Assembly: GCA_905235085.1 (NCBI GenBank) | Contig: CAJOKD010000025.1 | Location: forward strand, 1 to 35,949 | DNA: 35,949 nucleotides | Reading direction: 5' to 3' | Source: an uncultured Bacteroidales bacterium | Lineage (GTDB): Bacteria > Bacteroidota > Bacteroidia > Bacteroidales > UBA932 | Shown: piece by piece, positions 15,796 through 22,566 of the stretch | How the letters are laid out: each line of letters starts with the position of its first letter | Numbering within the stretch: the stretch's first letter is position 1 | Position numbers and translations under genes: made by a program | The notes under the pieces: generated by a model | The model's database searches: none | What the model was told of the DNA's origin: nothing | What the model saw: the letters and a program-made list of their open reading frames with translations, nothing else

Positions 15796-15824
15796 GTTGA
15801 TATTGAAAAGAATTGTTATATTTG
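15796..15824 (+). promoter_or_regulatory. Promoter for a candidate small RNA
   Basis: Perfect -7 element TATATTTG (15817-15824), with GTTG at 15796-15799 as a weak -33 element 17 bp upstream. There is no open reading frame downstream before the terminator at 15891, so the product would be an RNA of about 90 nt. Confidence 0.6.
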
Positions 15825-15829
15825 CAGTG

Positions 15830-15923
15830 CCAGTGATGGCTAAGTTGGTAAGTTCCCAATGGAACAGGTCATTAGATATAGCCCGTTCGAACGGTCCCCA
15901 TCCGGACCGTTTCTTTATTTTTT
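15830..15923 (+). ncRNA. Candidate structured small RNA, tRNA-reminiscent
   Basis: Bounded by a promoter (15796-15824) and an intrinsic terminator (15891-15923). It contains a D-loop-like AAGTTGGTA (15842-15850), a perfect hairpin GTTCC-CAAT-GGAAC (15852-15865), an AGGTC typical of a tRNA variable region directly after it, a T-loop-like GTTCGAA, and a closing GATGG/CCATC (15835-15839/15898-15902). Stems do not fit a working tRNA. The 12-bp palindrome CCGTTCGAACGG (15883-15894) competes with the terminator stem, so two folds are possible. The transcript ends convergently with the MuF gene and covers its last nine bases in antisense. Confidence 0.5.
15891..15923 (+). terminator. Intrinsic terminator of the small RNA
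   Basis: ACGGTCC (15891-15897) pairs with GGACCGT (15904-15910) around CCATCC, followed by TTTCTTTATTTTT. The same hairpin lies just past the MuF stop codon on the other strand, where no U run follows. Confidence 0.8.
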
Positions 15924-17234
15924 ATAGCGCCTGACAAAGTTTCTGTCGAAATCCTTCTTCATGGTGTCTCTTCTGATGACGGGTATTTCTTTATTCCCTT
16001 TCAGAACTTTTACCTCCAGAGCATTTTCATTCCGTTCAAAATATGTTCGGAGTTCTTTGGCCATCGTTTTGGGATCATACTGACTCTTGATATTCAGGAT
16101 GACGCGGTGCGCTTGTCCTGCAGATTCCACCAGGCGGCTTCCAATACTGCCCCTGCCAACAATGGTCTTGACATCATATAATCCGACAAAACTTTTCTTC
16201 TGGAGGATGCAGTCCCCGGACCGGGTCCCACCAGGGTTGGGGAGTATAAATACCCTGCACCCTTTCTCAACCATCTTTTCGGCAGCGTCTAAGATGTTGT
16301 CGAAGTCTGAATGACTCTTCCCCAATGCGCTGAAGATTTCCTTTGAGCCATCGACTGGTTTGAAAATCTTCATCTCTGTGATCTCCCGGACAGCCTTGAT
16401 ATACTCCACTCCTTCCTTTTCATGCAGGGTCCTCAAGGCCTGTGCAATATTGCCAGCAGCCCAGTTACCTGAGATACCGCAAGCATTGCATAGCTGGTTC
16501 TCCGGGATCCCTTTCATCAGGTTGAGTTTACGGGTGCAGTTGCGGCACTTGGAGATTGTGTAGGGGTTGTAGTCCGGGAAGGTTTTCTGCTGCTTGCCCG
16601 GATTGAAACGGAACATCCCCTTCTTGTCCTTTGAGAGGGCTTCCTTGCCTCTCCTGAGGGCTTCCGCCCTATCGGTCGGCTCATTGGTCGACCTGAGGAC
16701 CTGGACGACCGTACAGCGGCAGTTCCAGCCGTTCGGCGGGTAGTAGGAATCCCAGAAGGAATCCGATGGCGGGAGTGTGACTCCGTCGAGGGCGGCGTGT
16801 TCCGGCCTGACCAGGTCATCACCAGCCGTCCGGTACTGGAGGTAGTATTCATCCCCGTCCTCCATGAAGTTCTCCCACCTTCCGGCCATCTCTGCCGAGC
16901 CCTGGGCGAAGTTGTATTCCGCCCGGAGGTAGTGACGGTTGTAGGTCTCGTCGATGGATTGAACGTCGTTCAAGAAGCGTTCAAACGGCTTTCTCTGGCC
17001 ATTATCGTCGAGCAGTGACGGAAACGCCTCGTTGAGCTCGTGGAATGTCTTCATCCCGGAGAAGATCCAGTCCGATTCCTTCAGGCGTGAGCGCATCCTG
17101 TCGGACAGCTCCACGTTTTCGAAGCCACTGTCCAGGATGGCGGCATGCTCATCGATGAAACCGGTTACCGCGGGATCCTCCATGAGTTCTATCCTGAGCG
17201 ACGCCCCTTCCTCCTTGAAGAGGGCCTTCATCAT
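15915..17234 (-). CDS. MuF head protein with C-terminal nuclease-like toxin domain
   Basis: 439 residues from ATG 17234. Residues about 60-180 are the Mu gpF/SPP1 gp7 domain (RPEHAALDGVTLPPSDSFWD, YPPNGWNCRC). A Cys knuckle follows: C230, C233, C249, C252. The C-terminal part (about 260-439) is foreign to ordinary gpF: FILPNPGG, D341, then YDVKT (D354, K356), GSIGSRLVESAGQAHRVILN and a basic tail. It resembles CdiA-type contact-toxin nucleases (PD-(D/E)XK-like D...DxK). MuF-toxin fusions are a known polymorphic toxin class. The frame stays open upstream with gpF-like sequence as far as CTG 17363, which overlaps the portal stop codon. A non-ATG start there (482 residues) is plausible. No immunity gene follows. 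Confidence 0.85.
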   Translation of the reverse strand: MMKALFKEEGASLRIELMEDPAVTGFIDEHAAILDSGFENVELSDRMRSRLKESDWIFSGMKTFHELNEAFPSLLDDNGQRKPFERFLNDVQSIDETYNRHYLRAEYNFAQGSAEMAGRWENFMEDGDEYYLQYRTAGDDLVRPEHAALDGVTLPPSDSFWDSYYPPNGWNCRCTVVQVLRSTNEPTDRAEALRRGKEALSKDKKGMFRFNPGKQQKTFPDYNPYTISKCRNCTRKLNLMKGIPENQLCNACGISGNWAAGNIAQALRTLHEKEGVEYIKAVREITEMKIFKPVDGSKEIFSALGKSHSDFDNILDAAEKMVEKGCRVFILPNPGGTRSGDCILQKKSFVGLYDVKTIVGRGSIGSRLVESAGQAHRVILNIKSQYDPKTMAKELRTYFERNENALEVKVLKGNKEIPVIRRDTMKKDFDRNFVRRYKK

Positions 17235-17359
17235 GCCGGAGAACTTCTCTCGGAGGCGTATCCGTGCGTCCTCCGGGATATCCTTCCCCTTGGCCAGGTC
17301 AAGATGGCTCTCCAGGATGCCGGCATATCTCCTGTGCAGCCCCTCGTAGTCAGAGGGGC

Positions 17360-18685
17360 TCAGTCGAAAAAACCCTGGCGGGCATTCTGCAGTGAGTCAC
17401 CATCTCCTCCCTGAGTCATCGAGAATGGATCCTGTCGCCGTTCTCTGACCGGAAGCCCGTACTTGTCGGCGAAGTAGCTGCCGTCCACCTCGTAGTTATT
17501 AAGGATCATCTGTTCGACTGCCAGTTGTTGCTCAGGGGTATAGTCTATCGGATCATCCCAGTCGAAGCGGAGTCCCTTTACCGGGAAACCCAACTTGACC
17601 ATCTTAGGGATAAGCTGGTCATTGACCATATCACGTAGGGAGTCTGCAATCTCGTAGATGAGATTGTCCAGGACCTTGAGGTGTACCTGGCTCTGGGAGA
17701 GGCTGGAACCGTCTTCGATGGTCATGGTGACCTGGAGGATAAGCTTCGACAGTTCGGAGTTCGCCCTTTCCACACGCTTGTCGTAGACATTGAAGGCATC
17801 ACCCCGGGAACTCTCCTTGAGTTCGATTTCCGCATCGGCCGGCAGGACGGCATAGGCCTGGTAGCCCATGGTTTCCATCATCTTGGCCATCTCGTCGATG
17901 TCTTTCTGGTCGCGACTGGCTGTCTTGGCTATCCTGATCGGGAGCCCGAACATCTCTGCGAAGGCATCCCAGAAAGCCATGGCGTATTTCTTCGGGATAG
18001 TCTGGATGGCCGCCTTGAGGTAAAGTCCCAGGTCGTCCGGTGCCCCCATTTCGATGAGCCAGTCGGAGTACGGGCTTTCCCTGTACGAGATTCCGGTCTC
18101 CCAGTTCCCACCTGGAAGTGGTGTCACGCGACCGTATTCGGGTACGACATGCTTGCGAGGTACCAGTTCCACCCCGTCGAAGGTCATAAGTCCGTCCTCA
18201 CGGTGGGTAACATCTCCCAGCTGTATGAGTGAGTGTCCCCAGTATCGGGCCTGTAGGGCATAGCGCAGCAGCTGCTTGAACCATGCCGTCTCGAAGAGGG
18301 CTAGGGCATCCTCGTCGGGTGTCCCGTCCGGCCGTGTCAGCTTGAAGGCCTTGCCCAGGATGAACCCCTGGAGCTGTCCGATGCATCCGGACAGGTGGAG
18401 ATCCAATTCAACGTCGCGGTAGATGTCATAAAGGCGCTGCCTGTTTGGCTGCTGGACATTGATGGCAGCCTGCTGGGCCAGCCTCCATTCGGCCAGGTCA
18501 CGCTTGGCTAGGAAATCCGTCTGGCGCTGCAGGTCTGCTACGACCTTGCGGAAGCGCTCCCGGTCGGCCTTCTTCGAGAGGTCGATGGTGGAACCGTCCT
18601 TGAGGCGCATCACCCTGTGTGTCTCAGTCCTGGCCTGGGTAGATCGGCCGGGTATCATTTTCTTGAAAGAATCGATGATTGGCAT
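17360..18685 (-). CDS. Portal protein, DUF935 (Mu gp29-like)
   Basis: 441 residues, typical for the family (Mu gp29 is about 510). The N-terminal arm is followed by the portal core: LSGCIGQLQGFILGK (about 99-113), YWGHSLIQLGDV, FDGVELVPRKHVVPEYG, and a long helical region with MGYQAYAVLPADAEIELKES. It forms the dodecameric channel at the head vertex. The stop codon overlaps the proposed CTG start of MuF, matching the usual portal-MuF gene pair. Confidence 0.93.
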   Translation of the reverse strand: MPIIDSFKKMIPGRSTQARTETHRVMRLKDGSTIDLSKKADRERFRKVVADLQRQTDFLAKRDLAEWRLAQQAAINVQQPNRQRLYDIYRDVELDLHLSGCIGQLQGFILGKAFKLTRPDGTPDEDALALFETAWFKQLLRYALQARYWGHSLIQLGDVTHREDGLMTFDGVELVPRKHVVPEYGRVTPLPGGNWETGISYRESPYSDWLIEMGAPDDLGLYLKAAIQTIPKKYAMAFWDAFAEMFGLPIRIAKTASRDQKDIDEMAKMMETMGYQAYAVLPADAEIELKESSRGDAFNVYDKRVERANSELSKLILQVTMTIEDGSSLSQSQVHLKVLDNLIYEIADSLRDMVNDQLIPKMVKLGFPVKGLRFDWDDPIDYTPEQQLAVEQMILNNYEVDGSYFADKYGLPVRERRQDPFSMTQGGDGDSLQNARQGFFD

Positions 18686-18696
18686 GGTTCGGATGA

Positions 18697-19116
18697 TTAA
18701 TAACTGTTGTCTACGCAGGGCTGCGATCCATAGCGGATGGTGGGAGCTGCACTGTTACCATCCTCGTCGAGGGCTTCCGGCAAATCCGGCAAAACCGTTC
18801 CGTCCTGGACTTTCTTGAGCCATTCAAGGGCTTTCTCGTACCTTTCCCGACGGATATCCATGCCCATTCGGCTCGGTAGTGATGAGGACATATGATATAG
18901 CGCAATGTCGCAGGCGTACATGAGCAGCTGCCTGTTTCGATCGGGACCTTCAGCAGCGAAGATCCTTGAGCAGTCGTATTTTGGCCTAAGGTAACCGGAT
19001 ATCTCCTCTATCGCTTCCGCCTCGGCGTTGGCACGGTTTTCCGGGCTCGCCTGAGCCACCACCGTTAGGGCGGTCTCGCCGATGACCACTTTGTAGTCAA
19101 TCACTTCTATGAACAT
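18697..19116 (-). CDS. DUF1320 (Mu gp36-like) head-completion protein
   Basis: 139 residues. The initial MFIEVIDYKVVIGETAL, then helices EAEAIEEISGYLRPKYDC and LLMYACDIALYHMSSSL with RYEKALEWLKKVQDG correspond to the DUF1320 layout of gp36-type proteins, thought to join head and tail. In Mu the gene lies after the major head gene; here it is between a small gene and the portal gene. The last 25 residues are acidic and probably disordered. Confidence 0.88.
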   Translation of the reverse strand: MFIEVIDYKVVIGETALTVVAQASPENRANAEAEAIEEISGYLRPKYDCSRIFAAEGPDRNRQLLMYACDIALYHMSSSLPSRMGMDIRRERYEKALEWLKKVQDGTVLPDLPEALDEDGNSAAPTIRYGSQPCVDNSY

Positions 19117-19130
19117 GATACGCGTGGGGT

Positions 19131-19370
19131 TTAGTTATTGGGTCTTGCGATGTACAGGGCCTTCTTCTCGATGTCCTGGATGGTGGTCCCGCCCTTGAAG
19201 CGTTTCTGGCGGATCAGGTCCCTGATGACCTTCTTTGGGGCTACCTTGATCTTGCCGTTGAGCATGAATACGAGGTAGGTCATATTGAAGAGTTCGGCCA
19301 GCTTCCTGGCCTCGCGGACCTTGCGCTTGTAGCGTCCGGCCCAAATGCAGTCCTTGATTAGTTTGAGCAT
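19131..19370 (-). CDS. Small basic hypothetical protein
   Basis: 79 residues, Lys/Arg-rich (GRYKRKVREARKLAELF; KVAPKKVIRDLIRQKRFKGG). Lies 3 bp after the large terminase gene and 14 bp before DUF1320, so it is part of the head operon. The basic helices suggest contact with DNA or terminase. Family not recognised. Confidence 0.7.
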   Translation of the reverse strand: MLKLIKDCIWAGRYKRKVREARKLAELFNMTYLVFMLNGKIKVAPKKVIRDLIRQKRFKGGTTIQDIEKKALYIARPNN

Positions 19371-19373
19371 GTG

Positions 19374-20933
19374 TCAGAATATGTTTTTCGCGGACGGCCG
19401 TCTGCCCATCCGCGGTGTGAACCTTGATTGCCTGGCAGTCCTCTGGAGGAACCAGATGGCACCCTCATCGGCATCCGGAGCATCGTCATGCGCGCTGCTG
19501 CCCTTCTCCAGGGCGAGGGTCTGGTCGATGCCGTTCTGCATGTCCGGCGTACCCTTCAGTGCCTCGTTATAGAATACGAAACCGCGTTCCCACAACGGTG
19601 AGATGTCGGTTATCCTCTGGAGCTTGTCCGGCTTCTTCCGTTTGTCTCCGGATATAGGCAGCTGATAGCCGCGTCTCTCTCCTTCCGCCTCGAACTCGTC
19701 CAGGATGGTATCCTGGAGGAAGTTGGCCTCCATGTAGAACCGGACAGTTGCATCCTCCGGGATACGTTCGTACAGGTCGTACAGCCAACGTACCATCTCC
19801 CCTGTAGTTGACTGACGGACGAACGTATCGATGAGGTGGAGTTCCTTCCCCTTCTTGCCCCACATGCGGCATGCCTTGTAATCGTTGGAAGTCTTGGGTT
19901 TCCAGGATGGGTCAGTGTAACATACTATGGCGTCGTACTGGCTCAGAGGCAGGCACTTCTTGTAGCGGATCCATTCATTGCGGAAGATGGATCCCTCAAT
20001 GATCGGGTTGTGCATCATCTCCTTCTGGAAGGACCTGTAACCCACGAATTCCGCATAGGCTTCGACCTCTTCCCTGGTCCATTTCTCCTTCCAGGTCGGA
20101 TTCCCGTCCTTGTCAACGGCGTAGACCGTGGACACGTATACCCCTTTCTTCGCGGATATGTTTGCGAGCACAGAGTTCTTGCCGATCAGGTTACCTACCA
20201 TGATGAACCGTCCGCGTCCCACATCGAGCGATCCGAAAAGCGCGTCGGTCACCCAGTCCGTCATCTCCCTGACGCGGGACGGGTTCCTGCAGAGCTCATC
20301 ATCGTCGAGGTCGTCTATCACGACGTAGTCCGGCCGTTCCTCCCTGTTCCTGAGGCCTCTCGGGGACTGCCCGCGACCGCAGGCGAGGAAATGTATACCT
20401 CCCTCGGTGGTGAACTCACCTTCCGTCCAGTCCCCGATCGACTTCTGGTCTCCGAAATCGGACAGGATCCTCTGGTTGAATTCCAACTCGGCCTGTATGT
20501 CGGAGAGCAGTCGGATGGCGGAGTCCTCGGACTTGCCGACCACCACCATGAAATGGATGAGAGGCCTTGCCTGGAACATGAGCCACAGCGGGACGAATAT
20601 GTCCATGTGCGTGGATTTGGCGTGGCCGCGCGGCCACTTGAAGACGGCCTTGAGGTTCGCTGTCTCTTTGATCCTGCGAGCCGCCTCGTTATGGAACGGT
20701 GCATTGTGGATCACTCGGGTTACCTCGCCGGTGGTCTTATCCTTCAGACTGAGGAAGTGTGGGAAATAATACTCGCAGAAAGCGGCGTAGTTCTTCCGGA
20801 GCCGGGCGATACGCCGATCGCGTTCCGCATCGGACTCCCTGCTGAGCACGGCCGTGTCGGTGAACGACTGGATCCTCTTGCAGTGCTCCCGCCATTCCCC
20901 GTAGATCGCCTTTATTTCAGCCTGTGTCGCCAT
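19374..20933 (-). CDS. Large terminase subunit (Mu gp28-like)
   Basis: 519 residues. ATPase motor: Walker A-like WPRGHAKST (100-108) and Walker B YVVIDDLDDDE (203-213). The nuclease domain starts around YDAIVCYTDPSW with D341, and SAHDDAPDADEGAIWF near the C-terminus supplies further acidic residues. It packages phage DNA into the prohead by headful cutting that, in Mu relatives, includes flanking host DNA. It directly follows the small subunit gene (3-bp gap). A long open frame on the opposite strand (19836-21215) is a shadow of this gene. Confidence 0.95.
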   Translation of the reverse strand: MATQAEIKAIYGEWREHCKRIQSFTDTAVLSRESDAERDRRIARLRKNYAAFCEYYFPHFLSLKDKTTGEVTRVIHNAPFHNEAARRIKETANLKAVFKWPRGHAKSTHMDIFVPLWLMFQARPLIHFMVVVGKSEDSAIRLLSDIQAELEFNQRILSDFGDQKSIGDWTEGEFTTEGGIHFLACGRGQSPRGLRNREERPDYVVIDDLDDDELCRNPSRVREMTDWVTDALFGSLDVGRGRFIMVGNLIGKNSVLANISAKKGVYVSTVYAVDKDGNPTWKEKWTREEVEAYAEFVGYRSFQKEMMHNPIIEGSIFRNEWIRYKKCLPLSQYDAIVCYTDPSWKPKTSNDYKACRMWGKKGKELHLIDTFVRQSTTGEMVRWLYDLYERIPEDATVRFYMEANFLQDTILDEFEAEGERRGYQLPISGDKRKKPDKLQRITDISPLWERGFVFYNEALKGTPDMQNGIDQTLALEKGSSAHDDAPDADEGAIWFLQRTARQSRFTPRMGRRPSAKNIF

Positions 20934-20936
20934 TGT

Positions 20937-21404
20937 TTACTTGCTTCCGCCCATCTGCTCGATGATGTACTTGTCCTGGTACCGGTTGATCGCCTTGATC
21001 AGTTCAGGCGTCACCTCCGGATCCGTGAGGGACCGGTATTCAAGCCACTTGGAGAAGGCCATGAACACCTCGATGGCATCGACGACGTTCGCCTTCTTGT
21101 CAAGCTTCTCGATGACAGAGGACAGCTTGGCCAGCTTGTCTCCGAGGCCGGCGATGAGCGTCGGATCCTTGGAAGCGCTGACCTGGTCTATGAGGGTATT
21201 GATTGTTGCGAGTAGCTTGTTTACCAATTCCGGGCGGGTGATGTTCCTGGCGGCCCTGGCTTCCTTCCACCCGTCGGCCGCGCACCACCTCGAGACGGTG
21301 ACCCTGGATACCTCCAGCTTGTCAGCTATGGCGTTCATCTCCATCCCGGAGAGGTACAGCTGCCGGGCGAGGGATTTCTTGTTTTCCGTTTCCTTTTTCG
21401 TCAT
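20937..21404 (-). CDS. Small terminase subunit, HTH
   Basis: 155 residues from ATG 21404. A longer frame to 21587 would translate the promoter and dyad region into a repetitive MQPLHTS stretch and is rejected. The HTH at about 14-48 (LYLSGMEMNAIADKLEVSRV TVSRWCAADGW) is typical of small terminases that bind packaging sites. Helices with KLSSVIEKLDKKANVVDAIE support oligomer formation. First gene of the leftward head operon, behind the promoter at 21425-21456. Confidence 0.88.
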   Translation of the reverse strand: MTKKETENKKSLARQLYLSGMEMNAIADKLEVSRVTVSRWCAADGWKEARAARNITRPELVNKLLATINTLIDQVSASKDPTLIAGLGDKLAKLSSVIEKLDKKANVVDAIEVFMAFSKWLEYRSLTDPEVTPELIKAINRYQDKYIIEQMGGSK

Positions 21405-21424
21405 GGTAATGGATATTGTCAAGG

Positions 21425-21456
21425 CAAAAATGCCTCTTAGGATGCTTGCACACAAA
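21425..21456 (-). promoter_or_regulatory. Leftward late promoter (terminase/portal operon)
   Basis: On the minus strand TTTG (21456-21453), a 20-bp spacer and CATTTTTG (21432-21425) fit the Bacteroidetes -33/-7 pattern with one mismatch. The start site would be about 14 bases before the ATG at 21404. The -33 element lies 4 bp from the first dyad. Confidence 0.6.
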
Positions 21457-21460
21457 AATG

Positions 21461-21519
21461 TATGCAAGCATTGCAGAGAAGTATGCAATGGTTGCATAGA
21501 AGTGTGCAACGGTTGCATA
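21461..21519. promoter_or_regulatory. Three 21-bp-spaced dyads, shared late operator
   Basis: TGCAA-N3-TTGCA dyads occur at 21463-21475, TATGCAA-N3-TTGCATA at 21482-21498, and TGTGCAA-N3-TTGCATA at 21503-21519, with a period of 21 bp (two helical turns). The array fills the space between two divergent promoters and lies 4-6 bp from both -33 elements. That is the position of an activator acting in both directions. A half-site TTGCA lies at 21446-21450. Confidence 0.75.
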
Positions 21520-21524
21520 CTTTT

Positions 21525-21555
21525 TTTGATGGACCGCACCGCCTGTCTAAACTTG
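21525..21555 (+). promoter_or_regulatory. Rightward late promoter (protease/capsid operon)
   Basis: TTTG (21525-21528), a 19-bp spacer and TAAACTTG (21548-21555) fit the Bacteroidetes consensus with one mismatch. The start site would be about 40 bases before the ATG at 21601. The weak -7 element is consistent with a need for an activator. Confidence 0.6.
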
Positions 21556-21600
21556 TAGCGCACAAGCCCCTTATCGGGCAGTATCACAAACGACTACAGT

Positions 21601-22545
21601 ATGGGAAAGAGAGTACGTATCTCAAATGAGATCCTGAACAGCTACGGCACCAGGATCATGACCGATGGGCTGGACATCACCCAGTTCCAGCGAAACCCAG
21701 TCCTCCTGTTCATGCACGAGCGTGGAAGGGTTATCGGACTGGTCAAGGATATCAGGAAGGAGAATGGCGAGGTTACCGGCGAACTGGAGTTTGATGAGGC
21801 TTCTCCGGAGAGCATCCGCGCAAAGAAACAGTTCGAATTCGGAAGCCTGCGAATGGTAAGCGCCGGGATAGACATCATGGAGATGTCCGATGACCCGACC
21901 TTGCTCCTCGTTGGTCAGACCCGGCCTACCATTACCAAGAGCAAACTCGTAGAGGTCTCCGTTGTGGATATCGGAGGCAATGACGACGCCCTGGTCCTAT
22001 CCAGGGACGGATCCAGGCTCGAACTGGGAAAGGACGGCAGCAACCTACTGCCATTGATCGACACACCCAATCTAAAAAACAATATGGAATTATCTAAACT
22101 GGCCCTTTCACTGGGCCTTGCCGCCACGGCCTCCGAGAGCGAGGTCGAGGCGAAGATCGCGGAACTCAGGGCCGCGATGCAGGAGGTTGTAACCCTCCGT
22201 GCCGAAAAAGAGCAGCTGACCCTCTCGGCCATCACCCAGGCAGTGGAAGCCGGCGTAGCCGAAAGGCGCATCCCGGCCGACAAGAAGGATCACTTCATCG
22301 CCCTGGGCAAGACCGCGGGTATCGACACCCTCAGGGAGACCATCGCAGCCATGACTCCTGCACAGAAGGTGACGGCTGTCCTTAACCGAGGCGGAGCTGC
22401 GGCACAGACCCCTGGCTCCTACAGGAAGCTCAGCGAGGTTCCGTCTGACAAACTGGAGGCCATGCGCAGGGACGACCGCGAAACGTACGTGGCTCTTTTC
22501 AAGGCCGAATACGGTTTCGAACCGTCATTCAAGGAAGAAGAGTAA
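21601..22545 (+). CDS. Prohead protease with scaffold tail (Mu gpI-like)
   Basis: 314 residues. The N-terminal half (about 1-140) is a prohead serine protease: H39 (LFMHERGRVIG) and S87 (LRMVSAGIDI), with LVEVSVVDIGGND after them. The C-terminal half is a coiled-coil, Ala/Glu-rich scaffold (ESEVEAKIAELRAAMQEVVT) ending in a short conserved-looking motif (FKAEYGFEPSFKEEE). In Mu, gene I encodes the protease and gpZ, the scaffold, starts inside it. The same layout is visible here. First gene of the rightward late operon. Confidence 0.9.
   Translation: MGKRVRISNEILNSYGTRIMTDGLDITQFQRNPVLLFMHERGRVIGLVKDIRKENGEVTGELEFDEASPESIRAKKQFEFGSLRMVSAGIDIMEMSDDPTLLLVGQTRPTITKSKLVEVSVVDIGGNDDALVLSRDGSRLELGKDGSNLLPLIDTPNLKNNMELSKLALSLGLAATASESEVEAKIAELRAAMQEVVTLRAEKEQLTLSAITQAVEAGVAERRIPADKKDHFIALGKTAGIDTLRETIAAMTPAQKVTAVLNRGGAAAQTPGSYRKLSEVPSDKLEAMRRDDRETYVALFKAEYGFEPSFKEEE
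22084..22545 (+). CDS. Scaffold protein from internal start (Mu gpZ-like)
   Basis: The internal ATG at residue 162 of the protease frame follows an A-rich stretch (CTAAAAAACAAT) that looks like a Bacteroidales translation start rather than coding sequence. It would give a 153-residue scaffold (MELSKLALSLG...) that guides capsid assembly and is then degraded. Proposed from the Mu I/Z precedent. Confidence 0.5.
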   Translation: MELSKLALSLGLAATASESEVEAKIAELRAAMQEVVTLRAEKEQLTLSAITQAVEAGVAERRIPADKKDHFIALGKTAGIDTLRETIAAMTPAQKVTAVLNRGGAAAQTPGSYRKLSEVPSDKLEAMRRDDRETYVALFKAEYGFEPSFKEEE

Positions 22546-22566
22546 TCATCAACAACCATTTGTACC

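Noticed and set aside
15593..15859. 88-codon minus-strand frame as a possible immunity protein for the MuF toxin
   Set aside because: It overlaps the end of cassette protein 3, reads through the terminator and promoter region, and has no start signal or protein-like pattern.
19836..21215. 459-codon open frame on the plus strand
   Set aside because: It is the antisense shadow of the large terminase gene (and the end of the small terminase gene), with a composition expected from GC-rich codon bias and no recognisable motif.
21405..21587. N-terminal extension of the small terminase gene with MQPLHTS repeats
   Set aside because: The extension would translate the dyad array and the leftward promoter. 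ATG 21404 gives a protein of normal size starting just before the HTH.
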